Shown here piece by piece: positions 1 to 10,093 of a DNA stretch of 64,000 nucleotides; position 1 is the stretch's first letter; each line of letters starts with the position of its first letter. The notes beneath the pieces are model-generated. The model did no database searches. It saw only the letters and a list, made by a program, of their open reading frames with translations, and had not been told where the DNA came from. Location of the stretch: assembly GCA_016183765.1 (NCBI GenBank), contig JACPEA010000002.1, positions 237,832-301,831 on the forward strand. Reading direction: 5' to 3'. The position numbers and the translations under genes are program-made. This DNA comes from Bacteroidota bacterium. Its GTDB lineage: Bacteria > Bacteroidota > Bacteroidia > Chitinophagales > Chitinophagaceae.

Positions 1-2
1 CC

Positions 3-1058
3 TATGTGAAAGTGGTGCGCGATTTTTTCAAAAAAGACTATGAGGCATCCGATATCCGCACCAGTATTGTTGCCGCCATTTCGGTGCGGGTGCAGGAGCC
101 GGTGTTTGAGAGTCAGACCAAGACCAAACTGGGCTCACAGAATGTGTACGAGGGTGGACCGAGCATGAAGAATTTTGTGCTGGATTTCCTGGCGCGCGAG
201 CTGGATAACTTTCTGCACAGGAACCCCACTGTGGCCGATGCCCTGAAAAAAAGGATCGAACAGAATGAAAGGGAACGTAAAGAGCTGGCGGGCATTAAAA
301 AGCTGGCCAACGAACGCGCTAAAAAAGCCAACCTGCACAATAAAAAGCTGCGCGATTGCCGCGTGCATCTGAATGATGATATGCCGGCTAAGAACAAAGA
401 AGAGTTCATTGCTTTGCAGAACAGCTCGACCATATTTATTACCGAGGGGGATAGTGCGAGCGGAAGTATCACCAAATCGCGCAGCGTGGATTCACAGGCA
501 GTGTTCAGCCTGCGGGGTAAACCATTGAATTCATACGGACTCACCAAAAAAGTGGTGTACGAGAACGAAGAGTTCAACCTGTTGCAGCATGCCTTGAATA
601 TTGAGGATGGACTGGAAGGTTTGCGTTACAACAATATCGTGATCGCCACTGACGCCGATGTGGATGGGATGCACATTCGTTTATTGATGATGACCTTTTT
701 CCTCCAGTTTTTCCCCGACCTCGTGAAACGCGGCCATGTATACATACTGGAAACCCCGCTGTTCCGTGTGCGGAACAAACAGGAGACCATTTACTGTTAC
801 GATGAGAATGAAAAACAGGCGGCGGTGAAGAAACTGGGCGGCAAGCCGGAGATCACCCGGTTCAAAGGTCTGGGAGAGATCTCGCCGGAAGAATTCGGCC
901 GCTTTATTGGCCAGGACATCCGCTTACAACCCGTGATACTGGAGCAGGGCGATCACATACAGCAACTGCTCGAATATTATATGGGCAAGAATACCATGGA
1001 ACGCCAGGAATTCATCATCAATAACCTGAAGTTCGAACTGGACCTGGTGGAGAATTAA
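3..1058 (+). CDS. parE: DNA topoisomerase IV (type IIA topoisomerase) subunit B, C-terminal part; truncated by window edge
   Basis: Reading frame open at the window edge; GDSASG and [12 protein letters not shown] toprim motifs, [11 protein letters not shown]; parC-like gene downstream. Confidence 0.9.
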   Translation, partial: YVKVVRDFFKKDYEASDIRTSIVAAISVRVQEPVFESQTKTKLGSQNVYEGGPSMKNFVLDFLARELDNFLHRNPTVADALKKRIEQNERERKELAGIKKLANERAKKANLHNKKLRDCRVHLNDDMPAKNKEEFIALQNSSTIFITEGDSASGSITKSRSVDSQAVFSLRGKPLNSYGLTKKVVYENEEFNLLQHALNIEDGLEGLRYNNIVIATDADVDGMHIRLLMMTFFLQFFPDLVKRGHVYILETPLFRVRNKQETIYCYDENEKQAAVKKLGGKPEITRFKGLGEISPEEFGRFIGQDIRLQPVILEQGDHIQQLLEYYMGKNTMERQEFIINNLKFELDLVEN

Positions 1059-1115
1059 AAAGTTAAAAGTGAAAACTTGTTGAGGTGATTGATGGCTCAT
1101 TAGTCTTGCTTGAAA

Positions 1116-1150
1116 ATTATTAATTCCTAATTACTAACTTCTAATTAACA
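1116..1150. repeat. degenerate AT-rich heptad repeat (ATTATTA ATTCCTA ATTACTA ACTTCTA ATTAACA)
   Basis: Five consecutive 7-bp units between parE and the DUF1835 gene. Confidence 0.7.
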
Positions 1151-1152
1151 CA

Positions 1153-1995
1153 ATGCTTCATATTGTATTTGAACAAGCCAATGTAGATGCCCTGCAAAAG
1201 GCGATGGAACTGGATGAGAGCTTGCAGGGAATGATCGTTGAGATCAAGGATGATTTTGCCGTGGGGCCGTTGGGCGATATCTACGGTGCGGAAGGTTACC
1301 AGGAAAGACGCGACTGGTGGAAAACCCTGCTCGAATATTCGTCTTATACCGAGCAGCTGAATATTGTGGACGATAAACTGACCGTACATAACCTCCTGAA
1401 AAAAATGGACGAAGAAACGGAAGAACAGGTGTGGATCTGGATGGGGCAGAATGCGCATGATGTGTGCGGTTATTACTGGCTCATGAGCCAGCTGAAGGAG
1501 TACCAGGGACGGGTACAGGTATTGTACCTGAATAACCTTCCTTTTATCAATGAGAAAGGAAATATTTTCTACCCCACCAATCTCTGGGAGATACAACCCA
1601 AAGAGTTCCTGAAAGCAAAGAAATTGGCCAGGCCCATTACCTTGAGCGAATTTGAAGTGGACCCGGATGAGTGGAAGAAGATCTGCCAGGAGAATAGCCT
1701 GGTGCGTTTCCTGGAAGGCGGGAAAAAACTGGTGGGTAAGGACGTGGATTTTTATGATAAGGATATCCTTGTTCATGTTACCAAAGAATCGCAGAAACTG
1801 AATAAAGTGCTGGGCAATACCCTGAACAAGATGAAAGTGAAGACCGGCGATGTATTCCTGGTATGGCGCATGCGTGAAATGGCCACGGCAGGAAAACTGG
1901 AACTGGCCGGCGATTGGAACAAGGGATGGAAAGAGATCACCATAATGTTGCCCGGAGGAACGGCCACTGCAGAAACAGCCGCAACAGAAGCCTGA
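1153..1995 (+). CDS. DUF1835-type domain protein
   Basis: 280 aa ORF starting MLHIVFEQANVDAL, with DFAVGPLGDI typical of DUF1835/DUF3658 proteins. Confidence 0.75.
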   Translation: MLHIVFEQANVDALQKAMELDESLQGMIVEIKDDFAVGPLGDIYGAEGYQERRDWWKTLLEYSSYTEQLNIVDDKLTVHNLLKKMDEETEEQVWIWMGQNAHDVCGYYWLMSQLKEYQGRVQVLYLNNLPFINEKGNIFYPTNLWEIQPKEFLKAKKLARPITLSEFEVDPDEWKKICQENSLVRFLEGGKKLVGKDVDFYDKDILVHVTKESQKLNKVLGNTLNKMKVKTGDVFLVWRMREMATAGKLELAGDWNKGWKEITIMLPGGTATAETAATEA

Positions 1996-2390
1996 TGATG
2001 CAGCTTCACGCCATACACCATGTAGCTATGCTTACCAGTACGGAATTGTATGAGGAGTGTAAACGGTTTTATACAGAAGTATTGGGTTTTACGGTGCTGG
2101 CAGAACAGTACAGGGAGGAAAGGAACTCGTACAAACTGGACCTTGCCCTGAACGGGAAATACCAGGTAGAACTGTTCTCTTTCCCCGATTACCGGGAGCG
2201 GGCTTCTTTTCCGGAAGCAAAAGGGTTGCGGCACCTGGCATTTGCCGTGAATAATGTGGAGGAAGGATTTGCCTGGCTGACAAAAAATGCAGTGCGAGTG
2301 GAAGAGATCCGGATGGATGAACATTCTGGGAAACGTTTTTTATTTTTTTATGATCCCAACGGGCAGTCGCTGGAACTGTATGAGTTATAA
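1995..2390 (+). CDS. VOC (glyoxalase/bleomycin-resistance) family protein, YaeR/GloA2-like
   Basis: ATG at 1995 overlaps the previous stop (TGATG); HHVAMLTSTELYEECKRFYTEVLGF and YDPNGQSLELYEL typical of VOC fold. Confidence 0.85.
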   Translation: MMQLHAIHHVAMLTSTELYEECKRFYTEVLGFTVLAEQYREERNSYKLDLALNGKYQVELFSFPDYRERASFPEAKGLRHLAFAVNNVEEGFAWLTKNAVRVEEIRMDEHSGKRFLFFYDPNGQSLELYEL

Positions 2391-2400
2391 TTTTTGAACT

Positions 2401-2796
2401 ATGATCGAGATCAGACCCTTACCCAAAGTGGCAGAGGACGAACGCGGGCCTACCCATTATTTTGATACGGACAGAACAGGACAGTTCGTATGCGGATTCA
2501 GGAAAGCAGGCTCAGTTAGTGCCAAACATTACCATAAAGGATTGTCCGTAGGCAAGAATCCCGAAGTGCTGGTACTGTTCCAGGGTGAACTCACCATCAA
2601 CTGGTTCGATGTGCGCAACCCTGATATCCGGGGTACGGAAAAAGTAAAAGCCCCGGCGCTGGTAACCGTGTACCCGTATGCCTGGCATGAAGTGATCGCG
2701 GATACAGACATGATTTTTTTAGAACAGAATACATTGGAGGACGGTAAGACAGACACTTACCGGCTGGAAGAAACAGTGACCCAAGGGCAGAAATAG
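2401..2796 (+). CDS. cupin-like protein of unknown function
   Basis: 131 aa ORF; small beta-rich cupin-like sequence (KHYHKG, GELTINW, AWHEV). Confidence 0.6.
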   Translation: MIEIRPLPKVAEDERGPTHYFDTDRTGQFVCGFRKAGSVSAKHYHKGLSVGKNPEVLVLFQGELTINWFDVRNPDIRGTEKVKAPALVTVYPYAWHEVIADTDMIFLEQNTLEDGKTDTYRLEETVTQGQK

Positions 2797-2802
2797 TTTA
2801 CT

Positions 2803-5319
2803 ATGGCGAAAGAAAAAAAAGAGAACAGGGTATTTGAGAACGAGACCGGTGTGCAGGGCCAGTACAAGAACTGGTTCCTGGATTATGCATCGTACGTAAT
2901 ACTGGAACGTGCCGTGCCAGCCATTGAAGATGGATTGAAACCGGTACAGCGCCGTATCCTTCATGCCATGAAGGATATGGATGATGGCCGTTTTAACAAA
3001 GTGGCCAATATCATCGGGCAGAGTATGCAGTACCACCCGCACGGTGATGCCAGCATCGGGGACGCATTGGTGAACCTGGGACAGAAAGATCTTTTGATTG
3101 AAACCCAGGGTAACTGGGGTGATGTAAGAACCGGCGATGAAGCAGCGGCATCGCGATACATTGAAGCGCGTTTGTCTAAGTTTGCACTGGAAGTGGCGTT
3201 CAACCATAAGACCACCGAATGGCAGCTGAGTTACGACGGACGAAAGAACGAACCGGTAACCCTGCCTATGAAATTTCCTTTACTGCTGGCACAGGGTGCT
3301 GATGGTATTGCGGTGGGTTTGTCCACCAAGATATTACCTCATAATTTCTGTGAACTGATCGAGGCGTCGATCAAATGCCTGCGCGGAAAGAAATTTGAAC
3401 TCTATCCCGATTTCCAGACCGCAGGAATGGTCGATATATCCAATTACAACGATGGTAAACGGGGTGGTAAAGTACGGGTGCGCGCCCATGTGGAGGAACT
3501 GGACAAGAAAACACTGGTGATCCGCGATGTGCCCTATGGTGTTACCACCACGCAATTGATGGAAAGTATCACCAAAGCCAATGACCAGGGCAAGATCAAG
3601 ATCAAAAAAGTAACAGATGTAACGGCGGCGGATGTAGAGATCCAGATAGACCTGGCGCCGGGCATTTCACCCGATATTACGATCGATGCCTTGTATGCAT
3701 TCACCGATTGCGAGATCAGCATATCGCCCAATGCCTGCGTGATCGTAAACAACAAACCCCATTTCCTTACGGCGCATGAATTGCTGCTGGTCTCTACCGA
3801 GAATACCAAAGCATTGCTGAAGAAAGAACTGGAGATCAAACTGGCTGAGCTGGAAGATAAATGGCATTATACATCGCTGGAAAAGATCTTCTTCGAGGAA
3901 AAGATATACAAGGAACTGGAGCAGAAACACGCTACCTGGGATGCAGTGATAGAAGCTATCGATAAAGCATTTACACCCTTCAAGAAAAAACTGAAAAGGC
4001 CCATAGAAAGGGAAGATATCCTGAAACTGACCGAGAAACCGGTTCGAAGGATCTACCGGCTTGATATCAATGAACTGAACGAGCAGATCAAATCCATCGA
4101 AGCGGAGATCAAACAAGTAAAATTTGACCTGGATAACCTCACCGATTTTTCCGTGGCTTATTTTGAGATGCTGCTGAAGAAATACGGAAAAGGACGAGAA
4201 CGTAAAACAGAGATCAGGGAATTCGATACCATCCAGGTAAAACAGGTGGCCATCGCCAATACTAAATTATACCTGAACCGTTCCGAAGGTTTTATCGGGA
4301 CCGGTTTGAAAAAAGATGAGTTCCTCTGCGAATGTTCTGATTATGATGATATCATCGCGTTTACCCGGTCTGGTATCATGAAAGTGGTGAAGGTTTCCGA
4401 TAAAGTATTTATCGGTAAGGATATCATCTATGCCGCCGTGTTCCAGAAGAACGATGAGCGTACCACCTATAACATGATCTACCTTGATGGTAAATCGGGC
4501 GTTAGTTATGCCAAACGGTTTAACGTAACCGGCGTAACCCGCGATAAGGAGTACGATTTGACCAAGGGATCTGAAAAAAGCAAAGTACATTATTTCACGG
4601 CCAACCTGAATGGTGAGGCGGAAGTGGTGAAACTGATCCTGAGTCCGAACTGTACCGCACGTATCAAGGAATTCGATTTCTTTTTTGAGGAACTGGAGAT
4701 CAAGGGACGTGGCAGTATGGGTAACCAGGTTACCAAGTATCCCGTCAAGAATGTCAAGTTCAAGGAAGCGGGAAGAAGTACCCTGGCTGGAAGAAAACTG
4801 TGGTTTGATGATAAGTTCGGTCGCTTGAATACAGAGGAGAAAGGCCAGTACCTGGGAAGTTTTGAAGACGAGAAAGTGATCGTGTTCTATCACGATGGGT
4901 CGTATGAACTGACAGATACGGAGATGACCCAGCGTTTTGAGCCGGACAAGATCGCATTGATCGAGAAATTCGATCCTGAAAAAGTGATCACTGCGGTATA
5001 CCTGGATACGGACAAACAGCAATACAATATCAAACGCTTCAAGATAGAGACTACTACGATGAAGACCCAGTTCACTTTCATTAAGGAAGGAGAGGGTAAC
5101 CGCCTGGAAGCAGTGACCACCGATCCGGAACCGATACTGGAAGTGCAGAGCGGTCGTGGTCAAACCATCCGTAAGGCCAAATTCAAAGTGGCCAAAATGG
5201 TGGAAGTGATGGGCTGGAAAGCGGTGGGAGCCAAACTGACCGATTACAACAAGACCATAGAAATGCAGTGGGAGCAGAGACACCGGGAAGACAACGCACA
5301 ACCCGAACTGTTCGGGTAA
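2803..5319 (+). CDS. parC: DNA topoisomerase IV (type IIA topoisomerase) subunit A
   Basis: 838 aa; GLKPVQRRILHAM, YHPHGDASIGDALVNLGQ, AASRYIEARL catalytic Tyr region. Confidence 0.92.
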   Translation: MAKEKKENRVFENETGVQGQYKNWFLDYASYVILERAVPAIEDGLKPVQRRILHAMKDMDDGRFNKVANIIGQSMQYHPHGDASIGDALVNLGQKDLLIETQGNWGDVRTGDEAAASRYIEARLSKFALEVAFNHKTTEWQLSYDGRKNEPVTLPMKFPLLLAQGADGIAVGLSTKILPHNFCELIEASIKCLRGKKFELYPDFQTAGMVDISNYNDGKRGGKVRVRAHVEELDKKTLVIRDVPYGVTTTQLMESITKANDQGKIKIKKVTDVTAADVEIQIDLAPGISPDITIDALYAFTDCEISISPNACVIVNNKPHFLTAHELLLVSTENTKALLKKELEIKLAELEDKWHYTSLEKIFFEEKIYKELEQKHATWDAVIEAIDKAFTPFKKKLKRPIEREDILKLTEKPVRRIYRLDINELNEQIKSIEAEIKQVKFDLDNLTDFSVAYFEMLLKKYGKGRERKTEIREFDTIQVKQVAIANTKLYLNRSEGFIGTGLKKDEFLCECSDYDDIIAFTRSGIMKVVKVSDKVFIGKDIIYAAVFQKNDERTTYNMIYLDGKSGVSYAKRFNVTGVTRDKEYDLTKGSEKSKVHYFTANLNGEAEVVKLILSPNCTARIKEFDFFFEELEIKGRGSMGNQVTKYPVKNVKFKEAGRSTLAGRKLWFDDKFGRLNTEEKGQYLGSFEDEKVIVFYHDGSYELTDTEMTQRFEPDKIALIEKFDPEKVITAVYLDTDKQQYNIKRFKIETTTMKTQFTFIKEGEGNRLEAVTTDPEPILEVQSGRGQTIRKAKFKVAKMVEVMGWKAVGAKLTDYNKTIEMQWEQRHREDNAQPELFG

Positions 5320-5347
5320 ACCCTGGCCCGTAGTTTGCCGTATAGCA

Positions 5348-5833
5348 ATGGAATATGTGGCTACACAATATGTTTTCACTACCCGCTGGCAGATCAAAGC
5401 GCCCTTACCCCAGGTATGGAACGCCATTGAGGATTCACTCAACTGGCCCAACTGGTGGAAGGGCGTTATTGCTGTCAACGAGCTGGAGAAAGGAGATATG
5501 CAAGGTGTAGGCGGCGTTCGCAGTTATACCTGGCGTAGTATATTACCTTACCGCCTGGCTTTTTACATGCAGCTGACCGAATTGGAAAAATACAAACGTC
5601 TCAAAGGAATCGCTTCCGGAGAACTGGAAGGAGAGGGCGAGTGGCTGTTCGAAGAACAGAACGGCATTACCCATATCCATTACCATTGGACCGTATTCAC
5701 CAATAAATCATGGATGAACCATTGGGCTTTCCTGCTAAAACCCATGTTCAGTTATAACCACGATGTGGTTATGCGCTGGGGCGCCAAAGGACTGGCCCGG
5801 CAACTGCAGGCAGAACTGGTGAGTTATCAATAA
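5348..5833 (+). CDS. SRPBCC/polyketide cyclase-like protein
   Basis: 161 aa START-like fold sequence (ITTRWQIKAPLPQVWNAIEDSLNWPNWWKGV-type N-terminus). Confidence 0.7.
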   Translation: MEYVATQYVFTTRWQIKAPLPQVWNAIEDSLNWPNWWKGVIAVNELEKGDMQGVGGVRSYTWRSILPYRLAFYMQLTELEKYKRLKGIASGELEGEGEWLFEEQNGITHIHYHWTVFTNKSWMNHWAFLLKPMFSYNHDVVMRWGAKGLARQLQAELVSYQ

Positions 5834-5857
5834 GAGGGGCATATTTGCAGGGTGTCC

Positions 5858-6751
5858 TTATTGTTTCTTCTTCAGTTTCAGTGTGGCGCTTTTACTGAGG
5901 TCACTGCTCAACAGGGTCTCATAACGCTTTGTGCCATCGTACAGGATCAATGCGGCGGTGTTGGGTGGTTTGGTGCCCAGGTTCTCGGCAAACATACTCA
6001 GCTCATTGAACGGCAGCGAAGGATCCAACGCTACCGTAAGACGGATGGCCCTGTGTGTCAGCGATACATTGGGTAACACCAGTTTATTGTTCAGGTACAA
6101 CGATACCATATCGCCATCGATCTCGCCATTGTCATAGATCTCTATCCGGACAGTATTGTTTTCCAGTTCCAGTTCCTTGGTATATACTTTGGTTCTTTTG
6201 GCAAATTCGTTTGCAGGCGTTTCCTGAATGGCCGGGGTTGTTGGCGTGGCAACTACCGTATCGGTCTTTACGGGTATTTCTTCGGCCACTATCAGGTCAG
6301 TGGTATCGTTCGAAAGCGTAAACCGGTAGTTGATCTCGGGAACGGTATACCTGTGATCGTTATCCGGGGCCAGGCTGCCTGTTAATACGGAGCCTGTTTT
6401 CGATACCAGCAGGTTGAAATTTCCCGACATGTTCACATCAATACTGTTCCTGGCGCTCTGCGACAGGTAATAGATCATGGAAAAAGGCTGAAGACTGAGT
6501 TTACGGCTGCCGGCGTCAAAACTACCTTTCACCGCAACTTTTACCAGGCTGTCCCTGAAATAATAATCCAGTTCACCCCATACCTGTTTTCCCTTCTGCC
6601 GGAGGATGAGTTCTGAGAGATAGTTGTGGTACTCACGGGTGTTCTGCATTTTGCCGATACCAAACCAATGACCGTTTACCTGCTGTGCAAACAAGGGACT
6701 GATGACTGATATACAGCCCAGTAACAGTAAAATCCTGAATTTCGCTACCAT
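5858..6751 (-). CDS. secreted hypothetical protein
   Basis: 297 aa ORF with N-terminal signal peptide (MVAKFRILLLLGCISVISPLFAQQ). Confidence 0.75.
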   Translation of the reverse strand: MVAKFRILLLLGCISVISPLFAQQVNGHWFGIGKMQNTREYHNYLSELILRQKGKQVWGELDYYFRDSLVKVAVKGSFDAGSRKLSLQPFSMIYYLSQSARNSIDVNMSGNFNLLVSKTGSVLTGSLAPDNDHRYTVPEINYRFTLSNDTTDLIVAEEIPVKTDTVVATPTTPAIQETPANEFAKRTKVYTKELELENNTVRIEIYDNGEIDGDMVSLYLNNKLVLPNVSLTHRAIRLTVALDPSLPFNELSMFAENLGTKPPNTAALILYDGTKRYETLLSSDLSKSATLKLKKKQ

Positions 6752-6858
6752 ATTGGGCGCAAAATATCGAATGACGGCATTGTGTTGGTTTGAAAGTTGC
6801 TAACATCTGAAAAAAACAGGTGAAATTCCCTTGAAAAAGGGGTTGGCGCAAATAAGCG

Positions 6859-6866
6859 TACCTTTG
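6859..6866 (+). promoter_or_regulatory. Bacteroidetes-type -7 element TACCTTTG
   Basis: Exact match to TAnnTTTG, 25 nt upstream of the ATG at 6891. Confidence 0.6.
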
Positions 6867-6890
6867 CAGCACGGAATAACCTTTTTATCT

Positions 6891-7736
6891 ATGCAACCGG
6901 TACAAGTTGGTCAATACAATACCCTCAAAGTAAGTCGGAAAGTTGATTTTGGATATTACCTCGAAGATGGAGGTGAGGGCATATTGCTGCCCAAACGTTT
7001 TGCGCCCCGAACCCTTCGGGTGGGCGATGAGCTGGAGGTATTTGTGTACCACGATTCAGACAACCGTTTGATCGCCACCACCCAAAAAGCCAAAGCCGTA
7101 GTGGGTGAGATCGCCAGAATGAAATGTGTATCAGTGACCGGACAGGGCGCTTTTCTCGACTGGGGACTGATGAAAGACCTGTTCGTACCCAAGACCAAAC
7201 AACTGGGCGGCATGCGCGAAGGCGCCGAGTACCTCGTGAAACTGTATATCGATGAGCAGACCGGCAGGGTGGCTGCTACAGAAAAAATAGAGGCATTGCT
7301 CAGTAATGATGAACTTACCATCAGGGAAATGGATCTGGTAGATCTGCTGGTATACCGCCAGTCGGAACTGGGTTATGTAATGATTGTGAATAACCGGCAC
7401 ATAGCTATCCTGCACAGCAATGAAGTGTTCACCAACCTGCATATCGGCGATAAAATGAAAGGTTTTGTGAAGACCATCCGCCCCGATCATAAGATGGATG
7501 TGGTATTGGGTAAACCCGGATTTCAGAAAGTGGAAGATGAAGCAGGAAAGATATTGCGGTTGCTGCAGGAGCATAACGGTTACCTGCCTTATCATGACAA
7601 ATCCGATCCGCAGGAGGTCTACGATTTCTTCGGGATGAGTAAGAAGACCTTTAAAATGACCACCGGTAATCTCTATAAACAACACAAGATCGCATTCACC
7701 CAAACCGGTATACAACTGCTGAATGATGGGGAATAA
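6891..7736 (+). CDS. CvfB-like S1 RNA-binding domain protein
   Basis: Start trimmed to ATG at 6891 (MQPVQVGQYNTLKVSRKVDFGYYLEDGGEGILLPKRF); repeated S1-like segments and C-terminal winged-helix-like segment. Confidence 0.85.
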   Translation: MQPVQVGQYNTLKVSRKVDFGYYLEDGGEGILLPKRFAPRTLRVGDELEVFVYHDSDNRLIATTQKAKAVVGEIARMKCVSVTGQGAFLDWGLMKDLFVPKTKQLGGMREGAEYLVKLYIDEQTGRVAATEKIEALLSNDELTIREMDLVDLLVYRQSELGYVMIVNNRHIAILHSNEVFTNLHIGDKMKGFVKTIRPDHKMDVVLGKPGFQKVEDEAGKILRLLQEHNGYLPYHDKSDPQEVYDFFGMSKKTFKMTTGNLYKQHKIAFTQTGIQLLNDGE

Positions 7737-7751
7737 GCCTATTTGCCATTT

Positions 7752-7767
7752 ACTAACAATTGGTAGT
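7752..7767. promoter_or_regulatory. near-palindromic candidate operator ACTAACAATTGGTAGT
   Basis: ACTA-n-CAATTG-n-TAGT dyad 39 bp upstream of the thiolase ATG. Confidence 0.35.
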
Positions 7768-7805
7768 GTTATTTCGTAACTTAGCGCAAATTAAAGTTTA
7801 CAGTA

Positions 7806-8978
7806 ATGGTCTATATCGTTTCAGCCGTACGTACGCCCATCGGTAGTTTCGGTGGCAGTTTAAAAGATTTCAGTGCGCCGCAACTGGGCGCCATCGCCAT
7901 TAAAGCGGCCGTTGAACGTGCCGGAATACAGCCAGCTGATGTGCAGGAAGTGTTGATGGGTTGTGTGATCCAGGCCAATACCGGACAGGCGCCTGCCCGG
8001 CAGGCAGCAAAATTCGCCGGTTTACCCGATCAGGTCATCTGCACCACGGTAAACAAAGTTTGTGCAAGCGGTATGAAAGCGATCACCCAGGGAGCACAAA
8101 GCATTTTACTGGGAGATGCGGATATTGTAGTGGCAGGAGGTATGGAGAGTATGAGCAATGTTCCGTACTATAGTCCCAATCTCCGTTGGGGAAATAAATA
8201 CGGTAATGTGTCTATGATCGACGGACTGGCAAAAGATGGCCTCACCGATGTGTACCACAACTATGCCATGGGCAATGCAGCCGAACTCTGCGCCAAAGAA
8301 TGCGGCGTATCGCGCGAAGCGCAGGATGCTTTTGCCATAGAAAGTTACCAGCGCAGCCAGGCAGCCTGGGCCAAGGGAGCATTTGATGCAGAGATCGTTC
8401 CAGTACCCATTCCGCAGCGTAAGGGAGACCCCATCCTGTTTGCCAAAGATGAAGAAGCGTTCAATGTAAAATTTGATAAGATACCAGAACTCAAACCCGC
8501 ATTTACCAAAGACGGTACAGTCACCGCAGCCAATGCTTCCACCATGAACGATGGTGCGGCGGCAGTGGTACTGATGAGTAAGGCAAAAGCCGACGCCATG
8601 GGTATCAAACCCATCGCCATCATCCGCAGTTATGCCGATGCGGAACAGGCGCCAGAATGGTTTACCACAACCCCCTCGCTTGCCGTGCCCAAAGCCGTTG
8701 CCAAAGCCGGTCTCCAAATGAGTGATATCGATTTTACCGAACTGAACGAAGCTTTCTCTGTGGTAGGTATCGTAAATTCTCAAAAAATGCAGTTAGACCC
8801 GGCCAAAGTGAACGTACACGGCGGAGCGGTATCGCTGGGGCACCCATTGGGTTGCAGCGGCGCACGTATCATTGTTACCCTGATAAATGTGCTGAAACAG
8901 CATGGCGGAAAGATCGGTGCAGCAGGTATCTGTAATGGCGGAGGCGGTGCGAGTGCGGTGGTGGTGGAACTGGTTTAA
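7806..8978 (+). CDS. acetyl-CoA C-acetyltransferase / thiolase
   Basis: 390 aa; NKVCASGMKA active-site Cys, NVHGGAVSLGHPLGCSGARI, CNGGGGASA. Confidence 0.93.
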   Translation: MVYIVSAVRTPIGSFGGSLKDFSAPQLGAIAIKAAVERAGIQPADVQEVLMGCVIQANTGQAPARQAAKFAGLPDQVICTTVNKVCASGMKAITQGAQSILLGDADIVVAGGMESMSNVPYYSPNLRWGNKYGNVSMIDGLAKDGLTDVYHNYAMGNAAELCAKECGVSREAQDAFAIESYQRSQAAWAKGAFDAEIVPVPIPQRKGDPILFAKDEEAFNVKFDKIPELKPAFTKDGTVTAANASTMNDGAAAVVLMSKAKADAMGIKPIAIIRSYADAEQAPEWFTTTPSLAVPKAVAKAGLQMSDIDFTELNEAFSVVGIVNSQKMQLDPAKVNVHGGAVSLGHPLGCSGARIIVTLINVLKQHGGKIGAAGICNGGGGASAVVVELV

Positions 8979-8979
8979 A

Positions 8980-9007
8980 TAATTAATAATTAGGAATTAG
9001 TAATTGA
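8980..9007. repeat. degenerate AT-rich heptad repeat (TAATTAA TAATTAG GAATTAG TAATTGA)
   Basis: Four consecutive 7-bp units read directly. Confidence 0.7.
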
Positions 9008-9091
9008 TATCATAAACATTTCTTTTGGTAATGCCGCTTTGTTGAAACACTACCCACAAGTTAAAATCCTGTCATTACACTTTCACATTTT

Positions 9092-9436
9092 CTAAAAATA
9101 GAGTATTAACGCCTGAGCAGTAGTACCATCACTTAAATCAATTTGATGAATATTGTAATATTTTAGGAAAAGTAAATTATACGTGGAAAGCAAACCATAG
9201 TTCACTTGAATAAATCCATTCGAAAATGTCCATTGAGTACCTGTCTCCGGCCTGAAAAAATTTGGAAAAACATCGTTGTATTTAACGGGATAGACTCTTT
9301 TCAACTGCCTTTCAGAAATCACTCTCTGCAGTTCTGAAGTAATTTGGTCTCCGCTTGTTTTCGAATCCAATGTTTTAGTGCAGGAAGAAGATATCGCCAA
9401 TAACACTATGCATAATAATCTCAGCATGTTTTTCAT
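9092..9436 (-). CDS. hypothetical lipoprotein
   Basis: 114 aa; MKNMLRLLCIVLLAISSSCTK lipobox. Confidence 0.65.
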   Translation of the reverse strand: MKNMLRLLCIVLLAISSSCTKTLDSKTSGDQITSELQRVISERQLKRVYPVKYNDVFPNFFRPETGTQWTFSNGFIQVNYGLLSTYNLLFLKYYNIHQIDLSDGTTAQALILYF

Positions 9437-9473
9437 AGTATATTTTTTCTAAATTTAATCAAAATATTCATTT

Positions 9474-10028
9474 ATGAAACTGTTTCTGGTAACAGCGCTA
9501 CTATTCATCCAAAGTGAACTTGGCGCCCAAAATATCATTCCAATACATAATGGAACATACGGGTATCACGAGGTTATAAAAGCCGACTCCATCAGTACAA
9601 AAGATGCTTTATTTTCAAAAGCACAACTATATATAAAGAGAACCAACAGCCTACCTGAGGAAATCGTATTATCAGAAGATAAGGATCTAGGAAGGATAAT
9701 CAGCAAGGGATTGCTAACTATCCAGGACAATTATAACAATCTGGACTATTCCATTTTATACAGATGGGAAGTATACTATACAAAGGAAATATTCGTCCAG
9801 AATGGACAATACGAAATCACTTTATCTAATTTCGCAATCAAACAGTTCTCAAAATCAAGTACTCAAAATAATTATTTGCAATCTAATTTAGATCTAGACC
9901 AGGCCATTCAGGCAAGCCAAAAAGGTTCGGCAAAGAAATTATATTCCCGATTTCTAACAAAACTATCATCTACACTACTCAATGAGATGAAATCTATGCG
10001 ATCCGGGATTAGTATAACAAATGAATGA
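9474..10028 (+). CDS. secreted hypothetical protein, DUF4468-like
   Basis: 184 aa; signal peptide; KADSISTKDALFSKAQLYIKR resembles DUF4468-type domains. Confidence 0.6.
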   Translation: MKLFLVTALLFIQSELGAQNIIPIHNGTYGYHEVIKADSISTKDALFSKAQLYIKRTNSLPEEIVLSEDKDLGRIISKGLLTIQDNYNNLDYSILYRWEVYYTKEIFVQNGQYEITLSNFAIKQFSKSSTQNNYLQSNLDLDQAIQASQKGSAKKLYSRFLTKLSSTLLNEMKSMRSGISITNE

Positions 10029-10093
10029 TCAAACCCTTTGGCAGAGCTGATTTTAAGAAAGACGGGACAAAAGATGGTGTGAAGTTGTCTAAG

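Noticed and set aside
5299-5317. CCCGAA-CTG-TTCGGG hairpin overlapping the parC stop
   Set aside because: Short stem without a U-run and encoded by conserved C-terminal codons; insufficient for a terminator call
4267-5478. 403-aa minus-strand ORF antisense to parC
   Set aside because: Fully antisense to a clearly conserved gene; His/Leu/Phe-rich composition typical of mirror ORFs in this codon usage
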